Source: JAVVHH01 sp965276815
Lineage (GTDB): Bacteria > Pseudomonadota > Alphaproteobacteria > Acetobacterales > Acetobacteraceae
DNA: 64,000 bases
Assembly (NCBI GenBank): GCA_965276815.1
Contig: CBDIBE010000009.1
Location: 62,001 to 126,000 of the forward strand
Direction of reading: 5' to 3'
The translations under genes were made by a program, and so were the position numbers. The notes under the pieces were generated by a model. That model ran no database searches. It was not told the origin of the DNA and saw only the letters and a list, made by a program, of their open reading frames with translations. Within the stretch, counting starts at the first letter, position 1. Every line of letters starts with the position of its first letter. This document shows positions 42,911 to 51,505 of the stretch, piece after piece.

Positions 42911-43010
42911 CTTATTCGTCGCCACGGATATCGTGGCAGCAACATCTATAACATCTCCAGCGCGTGCTGTCCTGCCAGAGCAGGAGTCGGAGTCCCTTGC
43001 TCCGACGGTA

Positions 43011-44165
43011 CTACTCCGCCGCGTTCCGTAGCCGCTCCGCACCGCGAGTCTTGACGACCACCTTGATAGCATCGTCGATCCGTTCGCGGGCGTAGCGGAT
43101 CGCGGTCGGCAGATCGTCGAGCGCAAAGGTGTGGGTGTGGATCTTCGTGGCGTCGAAGCGCTTCTGCGACATGAACGCCTCGGCCCGGTGCGTCGCGCTC
43201 TTGCCCTCGCCGCGGATGCCATACAGGTAGATATTGTTGCGCACGATGTTGGCGATATCGACCGTGTCCGGCTCGTGCGGGAAAGCGGCAAGGCAGATGC
43301 GGCCGCCGCGGTTGACCATGCGCGCGGCTTCGTTCACCGCGCCGGGCGCGCCCGAACACTCGACGACGTAGTCCACGCCCTTGCCGGCCGTCAGCCGGCG
43401 CACCGCCTCGACCGCGTCTTCGTTGCGGACGTTGACCACGTGGTCCGCCCCAAGCTCCAGACCGATCTGCAGCCGATTGTCGCGCGTGCCGGTCAGGATC
43501 ACCGGGTTCGCACCCAGCGCCTTGGCGACCGCAACGCCGAGCAGCCCGATCGGTCCCGGGCCGGTCACCACGACGCTCTCGCCGGCGACCAGGCCGCCGA
43601 GCTCCGTCAGCCCATACATCGCGGTTCCGGCGGTGACGACCAGCGTCGCCTCGGCGTCCGACATGGTGTCGGGGATCGCGACCAGCGTGTTGATGTTGTT
43701 GATCGCATATTCGGCAAAGCCGCCATCGGTGGTGAAGCCGTTGGCGCGGTGGCCCTTGTTCACCTCGCCGTAGTTCTTCCCGTAATTGTGGCAGGCCGTG
43801 TACATGCCCTCGCGGCAGCGCTTGCACTGGCCACAGCCGGCATGGATCTCCACCGTGACGCGCTGGCCGATATGGTATTCGTCAACACCGGGCCCGAGCG
43901 CGGCAACAGTGCCCATATATTCGTGGCCGGGCGTGAAATTCCTGTTGAATGGCAACCCGCCTTGGATCATCGCCGGCGGGCCGTTATAGATGATCTCCAG
44001 ATCGGTCGCGCAGATCGCTACCGCGTCGATCCGCACCAGCACTTCGGCGCGACCCGGCGACGGCACCGGCTTTTCTGCCAGAGAGAGCTGGCCGGCGTCG
44101 CCGAGCACCCAGGCACGCATCGTGTCGGGAACTGGGAATATCGGGTCGGTCGTGACTCCCTGCAT
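43011..44165 (-). CDS. Zinc-dependent alcohol dehydrogenase (medium-chain)
   Basis: A 384-residue MDR-family oxidoreductase. Catalytic zinc ligands are Cys in AICATDLEI and His/Glu in GHEYMG; structural zinc is held by CGQCKRCREGMYTAC. The Rossmann motif is VVTGPGPIGLLGVAVAKALGA, with VVECSGAPGAVNEA following. I place the start at ATG 44163-44165 because GAGGAGG precedes it; an in-frame ATG six codons upstream is possible. The gene lies 24 nt downstream of the amidohydrolase on the same strand. The substrate may be a polyol, alcohol or threonine-like compound. Confidence 0.92.
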   Translation of the reverse strand: MQGVTTDPIFPVPDTMRAWVLGDAGQLSLAEKPVPSPGRAEVLVRIDAVAICATDLEIIYNGPPAMIQGGLPFNRNFTPGHEYMGTVAALGPGVDEYHIGQRVTVEIHAGCGQCKRCREGMYTACHNYGKNYGEVNKGHRANGFTTDGGFAEYAINNINTLVAIPDTMSDAEATLVVTAGTAMYGLTELGGLVAGESVVVTGPGPIGLLGVAVAKALGANPVILTGTRDNRLQIGLELGADHVVNVRNEDAVEAVRRLTAGKGVDYVVECSGAPGAVNEAARMVNRGGRICLAAFPHEPDTVDIANIVRNNIYLYGIRGEGKSATHRAEAFMSQKRFDATKIHTHTFALDDLPTAIRYARERIDDAIKVVVKTRGAERLRNAAE

Positions 44166-44189
44166 CGTTTTCCTCCTCGCCAATGCGAC

Positions 44190-45413
44190 TCAAGTGGGGT
44201 GCAGCAGCCTTGCCGCTAGACGCTCGAATGTGCGCCGGCCGCGCTTCATGCCAAACAGGGCGGGCGCCAGCCCGGCCACGGCTTGCCACGGGCCCGCACA
44301 ATCGAACACGACGAGATCCGCCGGGCCGCCGACCCGAATGCCGTAATCTTGCAATCGCAGCAGCTTGGCGGATTGCCGCGTCACCATGTCGAGACAGGCC
44401 GCCATCCCCTCCGGCGTGCCGATTTGCGCGACGTTGGCGTAAAGATTCGCGATCCGGATCAACGAGCAATCACCATACGGCGTGAACGGGTTCAACACGT
44501 TGTTCGTCGAAATTGAACAGGTCACGCCGAGACCCAGCAGCCGATGCGCCGGCGTGAGCCCGCGCGGCACGTCGAATTGCCGGTCGCGCGCCATGAGAAA
44601 CAGATCGGTCGCGGGCAGGACCGTCACCGCGACGCCCGACCCGGCCAGTCTCCGGCCGATCTCCTCGAACCGCTCCGGCGGCAGCGAAGAAAGCTTCGTC
44701 GCATGCCCCACCGCGACCCGGCCGCCCCAGCCATGCGCGTCCGTCAGCCGGCAGACCTCGATGACGTCGAGCTGGCTCGGGTCCAGGCTGAAATCGAGAT
44801 GGAAGTCGATATCGACGTCGAACCGCTTGGCGATGGCAAAGATCCGCGCGATCTGCCCGTGCGAATCCCGATCCATGTACGGCGCCCCGCCGACCAGGTT
44901 GCACCCCGCCTCGACTGCGGCGACCAGCACGTCCTCGCAGCCGGGATCGTCCAGCAGCCCCTCTTGCGGGAAGGCGCATAGTTCCAGGTCGATCGCCCAG
45001 GCGTAATCCTGCTTGAGGCGGAGCAGCGCGCGCACGCTGGTCAGGCCGACGCGCGGATCGACCTCGACATGGGTGCGCATCCGGTTGGTGCCATGCAGGA
45101 TGGCGCGCTCGAGCGTGTTTTTCGCGCGGGCGTAGACGTCCGCCTCGGTGAACCCACGCTTGGCCGCGGCGACTTCGGCCACCGCCTCCTGCAGCGTGCC
45201 GCGCTGGCAACGGCAGCGCTCCATCAGGCCGGACTTGTCGAGGTGAATATGCGTCTCGATCAGTCCGGCGCACACCAGCCGGCCGCCCAAATCTTCCCCA
45301 TCAGCGGCCAGGCCCGGCCCGATCGCGGCGATCCGCCCGCCCGCGATGCCGATGTCCACAAGCTCCGGCGCATCCTGCAGCCGGGCGTTGCGGAGGAGAT
45401 GGTCGAAGCTCAT
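44190..45413 (-). CDS. Cytosine-deaminase-like amidohydrolase with Asn at the catalytic Asp position
   Basis: A 407-residue amidohydrolase-superfamily protein resembling CodA. Metal ligands are THIHLDKS (HxH, ~residue 60), DFHLDFSLD (His) and GHATKLSSL (His). Where CodA has the metal-binding catalytic Asp (DDVFDPW), this protein has Asn304-Asn305 in STNNVLNPFTPYGD. That substitution should alter or abolish hydrolysis as CodA does it, unless a sister Asp substitutes. ATG 45413 is used; an in-frame ATG at 45443 is possible. It is divergent from the M20 peptidase gene and upstream of the alcohol dehydrogenase, with which it likely forms an operon. Confidence 0.85.
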   Translation of the reverse strand: MSFDHLLRNARLQDAPELVDIGIAGGRIAAIGPGLAADGEDLGGRLVCAGLIETHIHLDKSGLMERCRCQRGTLQEAVAEVAAAKRGFTEADVYARAKNTLERAILHGTNRMRTHVEVDPRVGLTSVRALLRLKQDYAWAIDLELCAFPQEGLLDDPGCEDVLVAAVEAGCNLVGGAPYMDRDSHGQIARIFAIAKRFDVDIDFHLDFSLDPSQLDVIEVCRLTDAHGWGGRVAVGHATKLSSLPPERFEEIGRRLAGSGVAVTVLPATDLFLMARDRQFDVPRGLTPAHRLLGLGVTCSISTNNVLNPFTPYGDCSLIRIANLYANVAQIGTPEGMAACLDMVTRQSAKLLRLQDYGIRVGGPADLVVFDCAGPWQAVAGLAPALFGMKRGRRTFERLAARLLHPT

Positions 45414-45469
45414 GTCCCGCTCTATAGCTGACGACGTGCCCATGGTCGTGATGTCCCCTATGGCAAGCC

Positions 45470-46738
45470 TTGCCCGTCGCTGACCCGGCGGTGCGCGGGT
45501 CCATCCTGCGCGCCGTCGCCGACCGCGGGGGCGACCTCGTCGACGCCGCGCAGCGCCTGATCGCCGCGCCATCGCCCAATCCGCCGCTGGCCACCGGCGC
45601 CGTCGCCCATGCGGCTGCCAAGCTGGTCCGCCGCCTGGCGCCCGGTGCCGAGCTGACCTTGCACGAGGCCGGGGAGGGTGTCGTCAATCTCGTGGCGCGG
45701 GTGTCGGGCGCGGCCACCGGGCGGCGGCTGATCCTGAACGGGCATCTCGACACATACCCGGTCAACGAAGCCCTGCCCTGGACCGTGGACCCGCTCGGTG
45801 GCGAGGTACGGGACGGGCGGATCTACGGCCGGGGCGCGGCAGACATGAAGGGCGGGATCGCCGCCTCCATGCTGGCGCTGAGCGTCCTCGCCGAGCACCG
45901 CGACGCCTGGCGCGGCGAGCTGGTGCTGGCGCTGGGCGGCGACGAGGAGAGCATGGGGCGGCTTGGCACCCAGTTCCTACTCGACACCGTGCCGCATGCG
46001 CGAGGCGACGCGGCCCTCATCGGCGATGCCGGGTCGCCGGCCGTGGTGCGGTTCGGGGAAAAGGGGTTCCTTTGGGTCGAGGTCGAGACGGCGGGCAAGC
46101 CTGCGCATGGCGCGCACGTGCATCTCGGCGTCAACGCCATCGACCGGCTCCGCGCCGCGCTCGACGCGCTCAGCCGGCTGGCCGAGACCGCGGTGGAGGC
46201 GCCCCCCGAGATCGTCCGCGCCATCGAGGCCGCGCGCCCGATCTCCGAACCACTCGGCGGAGCCGGCGAATCGGCAACGCTGACCCGGATCACCGTCAAT
46301 ATCGGCCGGGTCGCGGGCGGGACCTCGATGAACCTGGTCCCGGCGGCCGCAAGCGCCGGCGTCGACATACGGCTGCCGATCGGCGTGAGCACCGGCCAGA
46401 TCAAGGTGGCGATCGCCGCCGCGCTGGGCGCGATGCCGGGCGTGCGCTGGCGCGTGCTGCGCGCCTACGAGCCGAGCTTCACCGCGCCAGACCACGAAAT
46501 CGTCCGCCGCGTGGCCGCGGCGGCGACCGAAGTGTTGGGCACGGCTCCGGCGGTGAACATGCGCGTCGGCGGGTCAGACTCGAGATTGTTCCGCATGGCC
46601 GGGATACCCACGGTCGTGTATGGGCCAACCCCGCACAACATGGGTGCGGCCGACGAATACGCCGAAATCGCCGATTTGCAGGCCGTCGCCGCCGTCCACG
46701 CGTTGACGGCTTTCGACTTTTTGGGGGAAACGACATGA
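45470..46738 (+). CDS. M20-family metallopeptidase (ArgE/DapE/carboxypeptidase G2 type)
   Basis: A protein of about 422 residues with the two-zinc M20 active site: ILNGHLDTYP (His and Asp), YGRGAADMKGG (bridging Asp), LGGDEESMG (catalytic Glu-Glu), IGDAGS and the distal His in YGPTPHNMG. A dimerisation domain lies between (~residues 190-300). Such enzymes remove N-acyl groups or cleave dipeptide-like amides. No ATG is in a good position; TTG 45470 or GTG 45491 is the likely start. The stop overlaps the ATG of the next dehydrogenase gene (ATGA), so the pair is co-translated. Confidence 0.88.
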   Translation: MPVADPAVRGSILRAVADRGGDLVDAAQRLIAAPSPNPPLATGAVAHAAAKLVRRLAPGAELTLHEAGEGVVNLVARVSGAATGRRLILNGHLDTYPVNEALPWTVDPLGGEVRDGRIYGRGAADMKGGIAASMLALSVLAEHRDAWRGELVLALGGDEESMGRLGTQFLLDTVPHARGDAALIGDAGSPAVVRFGEKGFLWVEVETAGKPAHGAHVHLGVNAIDRLRAALDALSRLAETAVEAPPEIVRAIEAARPISEPLGGAGESATLTRITVNIGRVAGGTSMNLVPAAASAGVDIRLPIGVSTGQIKVAIAAALGAMPGVRWRVLRAYEPSFTAPDHEIVRRVAAAATEVLGTAPAVNMRVGGSDSRLFRMAGIPTVVYGPTPHNMGAADEYAEIADLQAVAAVHALTAFDFLGETT

Positions 46739-47697
46739 TCAAAATTGCCGTGCTGGACGATTGGCAGAGCATCGCCAAGAGCTACGCCGACTGGAGCGAG
46801 CTGGAGGCGAAGGCGGAAATCGTGTTCTTCCACGAGGCCTTCGCCGAAGAGGACGATGCGGCGCGGCGCCTGGCCGATTTCGACGTGATCATGGCCATGC
46901 GCGAGCGCACCGCCTTCCCAGCCACGCTGGTCAAGCGGTTGCCGAAGCTGAAGCTGTTCAGCCTCACCGGCAAGCGCGCCGGGTCGGTGGACATGCAGGC
47001 GCTGGCCGCGCAGGGCGTGACCATCACCAATACCACCGGCGGCGACACCGGGGCGAACACGGCCGAGCTGGCCCTGCTGCTGATGCTGGCGGCGGCGCGT
47101 GACCTGCCGCGGGCCGACGCTTCGATCCGCGCCGGCGGCTTCCAGGAGGGCACTACGCCGGGCTTCGAGCTCGAGGGCAAGGTGCTCGGCGTGATCGGAC
47201 TGGGCCGGCTCGGACAGCGCATGGCGCGCTATGCCGGAGCGCTCGGCATGGAGGTGATCGCCTGGAGCCAGAACCTGACGCCGGAGGCCGCAAGCGCAGG
47301 CGGCGCCACTTACGCTGCGTTTGATGAGCTGCTGGGCCGGGCCGACGTCGTCAGCCTGCACGTCGTGCTGTCGCCACGCAGCCGCGGCATCATCGGGGCC
47401 GCCCAACTCGCGCGGATGAAGCAGGGGGCGATCCTGGTCAACACCTCGCGCGGGCCGCTGGTGGACGAGGCGGCGTTGATCGAGGCGGTGCGTGCCGGGC
47501 GGATCGTGGCGGCGCTGGACGTGTATGACCGGGAGCCGCTGCCGGCGGACTACGAGCTCCGGAGCTCGCCCAACACGGTGCTGACGCCGCATCTCGGCTA
47601 CGTCACGCAAACGACGATGCGGGATTTCTACAAGCAATCGGTCGAGAACGTGCTGGCGTTCCTGGCCGGGCAGCCGATCCGGGTGTTGCAGCCGTGA
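46735..47697 (+). CDS. D-2-hydroxyacid dehydrogenase (phosphoglycerate-dehydrogenase-like)
   Basis: A 320-residue NAD-dependent enzyme. It begins IKIAVLDDWQSIAKSYADWSEL, has the Rossmann motif GVIGLGRLGQRMARYAGALGM (~residue 147) and catalytic Arg in NTSRGPLVDEAAL, Glu in DVYDREPLP and His in TPHLGYVT. NTTGGDTGANTAELALLLMLAAAR is a characteristic nucleotide/substrate segment of this subgroup. It is coupled to the M20 peptidase and differs from the GhrA-like enzyme at 34282. An imperfect hairpin follows (47704-47713 with 47731-47739) before the flavoprotein operon. Confidence 0.9.
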   Translation: MIKIAVLDDWQSIAKSYADWSELEAKAEIVFFHEAFAEEDDAARRLADFDVIMAMRERTAFPATLVKRLPKLKLFSLTGKRAGSVDMQALAAQGVTITNTTGGDTGANTAELALLLMLAAARDLPRADASIRAGGFQEGTTPGFELEGKVLGVIGLGRLGQRMARYAGALGMEVIAWSQNLTPEAASAGGATYAAFDELLGRADVVSLHVVLSPRSRGIIGAAQLARMKQGAILVNTSRGPLVDEAALIEAVRAGRIVAALDVYDREPLPADYELRSSPNTVLTPHLGYVTQTTMRDFYKQSVENVLAFLAGQPIRVLQP

Positions 47698-47870
47698 ACC
47701 TGGCCTTAAGACAAATGCGAGATAGTTCGATGTCTTAGGGCGACGGCTACGGCCGACAGGCTCTATCTGAAAACCCCGACAGATGGCATTATAGAAGGCT
47801 CGGAGCCAGAATCCGGGCAGCTACGGTGGCCGACAGAGATCCGCCGAGCGTCGAAGGGAGTTCCAACGTC

Positions 47871-49667
47871 TTGAAGTCAACCGACATCAGCAATCCCGAC
47901 TACTTCCATAAGGTCGTCGATTGCCAGTGGGCCTGTCCCGCCCACACCCCGGTTCCGGAATACATCAGGCTGATCGCGGCCGGGTTCTACGCCGACGCCT
48001 ACATGGTCAATTGGCAGTCGAACGTCTTCCCGGGCATCCTCGGCCGCACCTGTGACCGCCCGTGCGAGCCGGCTTGCCGGCGCGGCCGGGTCGAGGAGGA
48101 GCCGGTCGCGATCTGCCGGCTCAAGCGGGTCGCGGCCGACTATAAGGGCGATGTCAGCCAGTTCATGCCCACCCCGTCGGCGACGCGCAACGGCAAGCGT
48201 GTGGCCTGCGTCGGCGCCGGGCCGGCCAGCCTGACCGTCGCCCGCGACCTGGTGGCGGTCGGCTACGACGTGGTGGTGCATGACGGCGCGGCGCAGGCGG
48301 GCGGGTTCATCCGCAGCCAGATCCCGAAATTCCGCCTCCCCGACTCGGTGATCGACGAGGAGGTCGGCTACATCGTCAACCTCGGCGTCGAGACCAGGTT
48401 CGGCGCCTATGTTGGCAGCCTGCGGGAGCTGCTGGGCGAGGGCTACGACGCGGTCTTTGTCGGGTCCGGCGCACCGCGCGGGCGGGATTTGGAGGTGCCT
48501 GGGCGACGCGAGGCGGCGGCGAACATCCATATCGGGATCGATTGGCTGTCTTCGGTGTCGTTCGGGCACATCAAGTCGGTTGGCCGCCGGGTCATTGTGC
48601 TGGGCGGCGGCAATACGGCGATGGATTGCTGCCGGTCGGCCCGGCGCCTGGGCGGGGAAGAGGTCAAGGTCGTCGTCCGCAGCGGGTTCGAGGAGATGAA
48701 GGCCTCGCCGTGGGAAAAAGCGGACGCGGTCCACGAGGACATCCCGATCCTGAATTACCTGGTCCCCAAGCATTTCGTGCACGAGGACGGCAAGCTGGCC
48801 GGCATGCATTTCGAGCGCGTGCATGCGGTGCGCGACGAGAAGGGACGGCGCAGCTTGGTGCCCACGGGCGAACCGCTCGTCTTCATGGAGTGCGACGACG
48901 TCTTGGTCGCGATCGGGCAGGAGAACGCGTTTCCCTGGATCGAGAAGGATCTCGGCATCGAGTTCGACCGCTGGGGCATGCCGGTGGTCGATCAGGCGAC
49001 GTTCCAATCGACGCTTCCTGGCGTGTTCTTCGGCGGCGACGCGGCGTTCGGGCCGAAGAACATCATCTGGGCGGTCGCGCATGGCCACGATGCGGCGATT
49101 TCCATCCATAAGCACTGTCATGCGGAGGATCTGCGTGACCGGCCGCCGCCGGACGTAACCCTGGCCTCGCAGAAGATGGGCATCCATCAGTGGAGCTACG
49201 ACAACGCGGTGTCGATCGACCTGCGTTACAAAGTGCCGCACCGCGACAAGGCGGAGGCGCTGACCGACATCAAGGCGGAGGTCGAACTCGGCTTTGATCT
49301 GCAGCAGGCGTTCAAGGAGGCGCAGCGCTGCCTCAATTGCGATGTGCAGACGGCCTTTGCGCCGAAGCTGTGCATCGAGTGCGACGCCTGCGTGGACATC
49401 TGCCCGGTCGATTGCATCAGCTTCACCGAGAACGGCGACGAGGCCGACCTGCGTGGCCGGCTGAACGCGCCGGCGCTGAACTTGACGCAGGATCTCTACG
49501 TCTCGGACGGCCTGAAAACCGGGCGGATCATGGCCAAGGACGAGGATGTCTGCCTGCATTGCGGCCTGTGCGCCGAGCGATGCCCGACCGGTGCGTGGGA
49601 CATGCAGCGGTTCTTGTTGAACACGGCGCAGGTCAAGCCGGAGAGGGCTCTCGCATGCGTCCGCTAG
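47871..49667 (+). CDS. GltD-like NAD(P)H flavoprotein with N- and C-terminal Fe-S domains
   Basis: A protein of about 598 residues related to the small subunit of glutamate synthase and NfnB. N-terminal cysteines VVDCQWACP and RTCDRPCEPACRRG bind 4Fe-4S clusters; FAD motif ACVGAGPASLTVARDL and NAD(P) motif VIVLGGGNTAMDCCRSARR follow. Unlike GltD it ends with a 2x[4Fe-4S] ferredoxin (CIECDACVDICPVDC and CLHCGLCAERCPTG). The TTG at 47871 is preferred because GAAGGGAG lies 10 nt before it; GTG 47826 is the alternative. It overlaps the KorA-like gene by 13 nt and is the natural electron partner of the 2-oxoacid oxidoreductase. Confidence 0.9.
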   Translation: MKSTDISNPDYFHKVVDCQWACPAHTPVPEYIRLIAAGFYADAYMVNWQSNVFPGILGRTCDRPCEPACRRGRVEEEPVAICRLKRVAADYKGDVSQFMPTPSATRNGKRVACVGAGPASLTVARDLVAVGYDVVVHDGAAQAGGFIRSQIPKFRLPDSVIDEEVGYIVNLGVETRFGAYVGSLRELLGEGYDAVFVGSGAPRGRDLEVPGRREAAANIHIGIDWLSSVSFGHIKSVGRRVIVLGGGNTAMDCCRSARRLGGEEVKVVVRSGFEEMKASPWEKADAVHEDIPILNYLVPKHFVHEDGKLAGMHFERVHAVRDEKGRRSLVPTGEPLVFMECDDVLVAIGQENAFPWIEKDLGIEFDRWGMPVVDQATFQSTLPGVFFGGDAAFGPKNIIWAVAHGHDAAISIHKHCHAEDLRDRPPPDVTLASQKMGIHQWSYDNAVSIDLRYKVPHRDKAEALTDIKAEVELGFDLQQAFKEAQRCLNCDVQTAFAPKLCIECDACVDICPVDCISFTENGDEADLRGRLNAPALNLTQDLYVSDGLKTGRIMAKDEDVCLHCGLCAERCPTGAWDMQRFLLNTAQVKPERALACVR

Positions 49668-51505
49668 AGAGGGTCAACGACTTCGTCGTTAAATTCGCCA
49701 ACGTCAACGGCTCCGGCTCGGCCAGCGCCAACCAGCTCTTTGCCAAATCGATCCTGCGGATGGGCGTGCCGGCGACGCCGCGCAACATTTTCCCCTCCAA
49801 CATCCAGGGATTGCCGACCTGGTACGAGGTGCGCGTCTCCGAGGCCAGTCATCTGGGCGCACGCGGCGGCGTGGACCTGATGGTGGCGATGAACCCGCAG
49901 ACCTGGGACGAGGACGTCAAATCCATCGATCCCGGCGGCTATCTTTTCTACGATTCTACGCGCCCGCTTACCGGGCCGAAGATCCGGAGCGACATCACGC
50001 TGATCGCGGTGCCGCTCACCGCCATCTGCAACGCCGAATACACCGACAGCCGGCAGCGGCAATTGTTCAAGAACATCATGTATGTCGGCGCACTCTCGGC
50101 GCTGCTCGACATCGAGCCGGCGGTCATCGAGACGCTGCTCGCCCAGCAGTTCAAATCCAAGGAAAAGCTGATCGCCGCCAACGTGCACGCGTTCCATCTA
50201 GGACGCGGTTACGCGCTCGCCAATTTGACCTGCCCGATCGGCCTGCGCATCCAGAAATCCGACAAGGTCGGCGAGCGTATTTTCCTCGAAGGCAACGCGG
50301 CGGCCGGCCTTGGCGCGGTCTACGGCGGCGCGACGGTCTGCGCCTGGTATCCGATCACCCCTTCAACCTCTCTGGCCGAGGCGTTCACCTCCTATTGCGA
50401 GCGCTTCCGCGTCGACCCGGCCACCGCCAAGAAAAAATTCGCCATCATCCAGGCCGAGGACGAGCTGGCCTCGATCGGTGTCGTCATCGGCGCCGGCTGG
50501 AACGGCGCGCGGGCCTTCACCGCGACCTCCGGCCCCGGCATCAGCCTGATGCAGGAATTCCTCGGCCTGTCCTACTTCGCCGAGATCCCGGCCGTGATCT
50601 TCGACGTCCAGCGCGCCGGCCCGTCCACCGGCATGCCGACCCGCACGCAGCAATGCGACATCACCGCCTGCGCCTACGCCTCGCACGGCGACACCAAGCA
50701 CATATTGCTGTTCCCCGAAGACCCGCACGAGTGCTTTGCCTTTGGGGCGCTCGCCTTCGACCTGGCGGATCGGCTGCAGACCGCCATCTTCGTCCTGCTC
50801 GATCTCGATATCGGCATGAACGAGCGCCTTTGCGCCCCGCTCGACTGGACCGACGCGCGCCAGATGGATCGCGGCAAGGTCATGACGGCCGCCGAGCTCG
50901 AGGCTGGGCGGACTTTTGGCCGCTACCTGGACGTGGACGGGGACGGCATTCCCTACCGCACCTACCCAGGTACGCATCCCTCGCGCGGCGCCTACTTTAC
51001 CCGCGGCACCAGCCGGGACCGGTTCGCCCGCTACACCGAGGACGGCGTCGCCTACCAGGACAATATGGAGCGGCTGCTCAAGAAATTCGCCACCGCCCGC
51101 AACCTGGTGCCCCGGCCGGTCCGTCGCGATCCCCGGCAAGCCACGCGACTGGGTGTGATCTATTACGGCTCGACCGCGCCCGCGATGGACGAAGCCGTCG
51201 AAATCCTGGCCGGGCAGGGTGTGACGCTCGACTTGCTGCGGGTCCGCGGCTTCCCGTTCCATGACGACGTCGCCGCGTTCATCGCCGAGCACGAGCAGGT
51301 TTTCGTGGTCGAACAGAACCGGGACGGGCAGATGCGGTCGCTGCTGGTCAACGAGCTCGAGGTCAATCCGGCGCGCCTGATCAAGGTGCTGCATTACAAC
51401 GGCACGCCGATCACTGCCCGCTTCATCGCCAACAGCATCGCCGACGTGGCCGGGTCGCTGAAGATCGTGCCCTTGCGCAAAACCGTGCCCGGAGCCGTGT
51501 CATGA
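49655..51505 (+). CDS. 2-oxoacid:ferredoxin oxidoreductase, alpha subunit (gamma-alpha fusion, KorA type)
   Basis: A 616-residue subunit. The N-terminal gamma domain (~residues 10-185) has VNGSGSASANQLFAKSILRMG and a later SEASHLGARGGVDLMVAMNP; the pyruvate-ferredoxin-oxidoreductase alpha domain starts with WYPITPSTSLAEAFTSY and includes FDVQRAGPSTGMPTRTQQ, a hallmark of KorA. A C-terminal transketolase-like domain (YYGSTAPAMDEAVEIL) completes it. It decarboxylates a 2-oxoacid with the TPP-bearing beta subunit, giving an acyl-CoA and reduced ferredoxin. 2-Oxoglutarate is the common substrate, but branched or aromatic oxoacids are possible. Confidence 0.92.
   Translation: MRPLERVNDFVVKFANVNGSGSASANQLFAKSILRMGVPATPRNIFPSNIQGLPTWYEVRVSEASHLGARGGVDLMVAMNPQTWDEDVKSIDPGGYLFYDSTRPLTGPKIRSDITLIAVPLTAICNAEYTDSRQRQLFKNIMYVGALSALLDIEPAVIETLLAQQFKSKEKLIAANVHAFHLGRGYALANLTCPIGLRIQKSDKVGERIFLEGNAAAGLGAVYGGATVCAWYPITPSTSLAEAFTSYCERFRVDPATAKKKFAIIQAEDELASIGVVIGAGWNGARAFTATSGPGISLMQEFLGLSYFAEIPAVIFDVQRAGPSTGMPTRTQQCDITACAYASHGDTKHILLFPEDPHECFAFGALAFDLADRLQTAIFVLLDLDIGMNERLCAPLDWTDARQMDRGKVMTAAELEAGRTFGRYLDVDGDGIPYRTYPGTHPSRGAYFTRGTSRDRFARYTEDGVAYQDNMERLLKKFATARNLVPRPVRRDPRQATRLGVIYYGSTAPAMDEAVEILAGQGVTLDLLRVRGFPFHDDVAAFIAEHEQVFVVEQNRDGQMRSLLVNELEVNPARLIKVLHYNGTPITARFIANSIADVAGSLKIVPLRKTVPGAVS

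Noticed and set aside
47877..49559. 560-codon open frame on the minus strand
   Set aside because: It is antisense to the GltD-like flavoprotein, whose FAD, NAD and Fe-S motifs are unmistakable; the reverse frame shows no recognisable motif.
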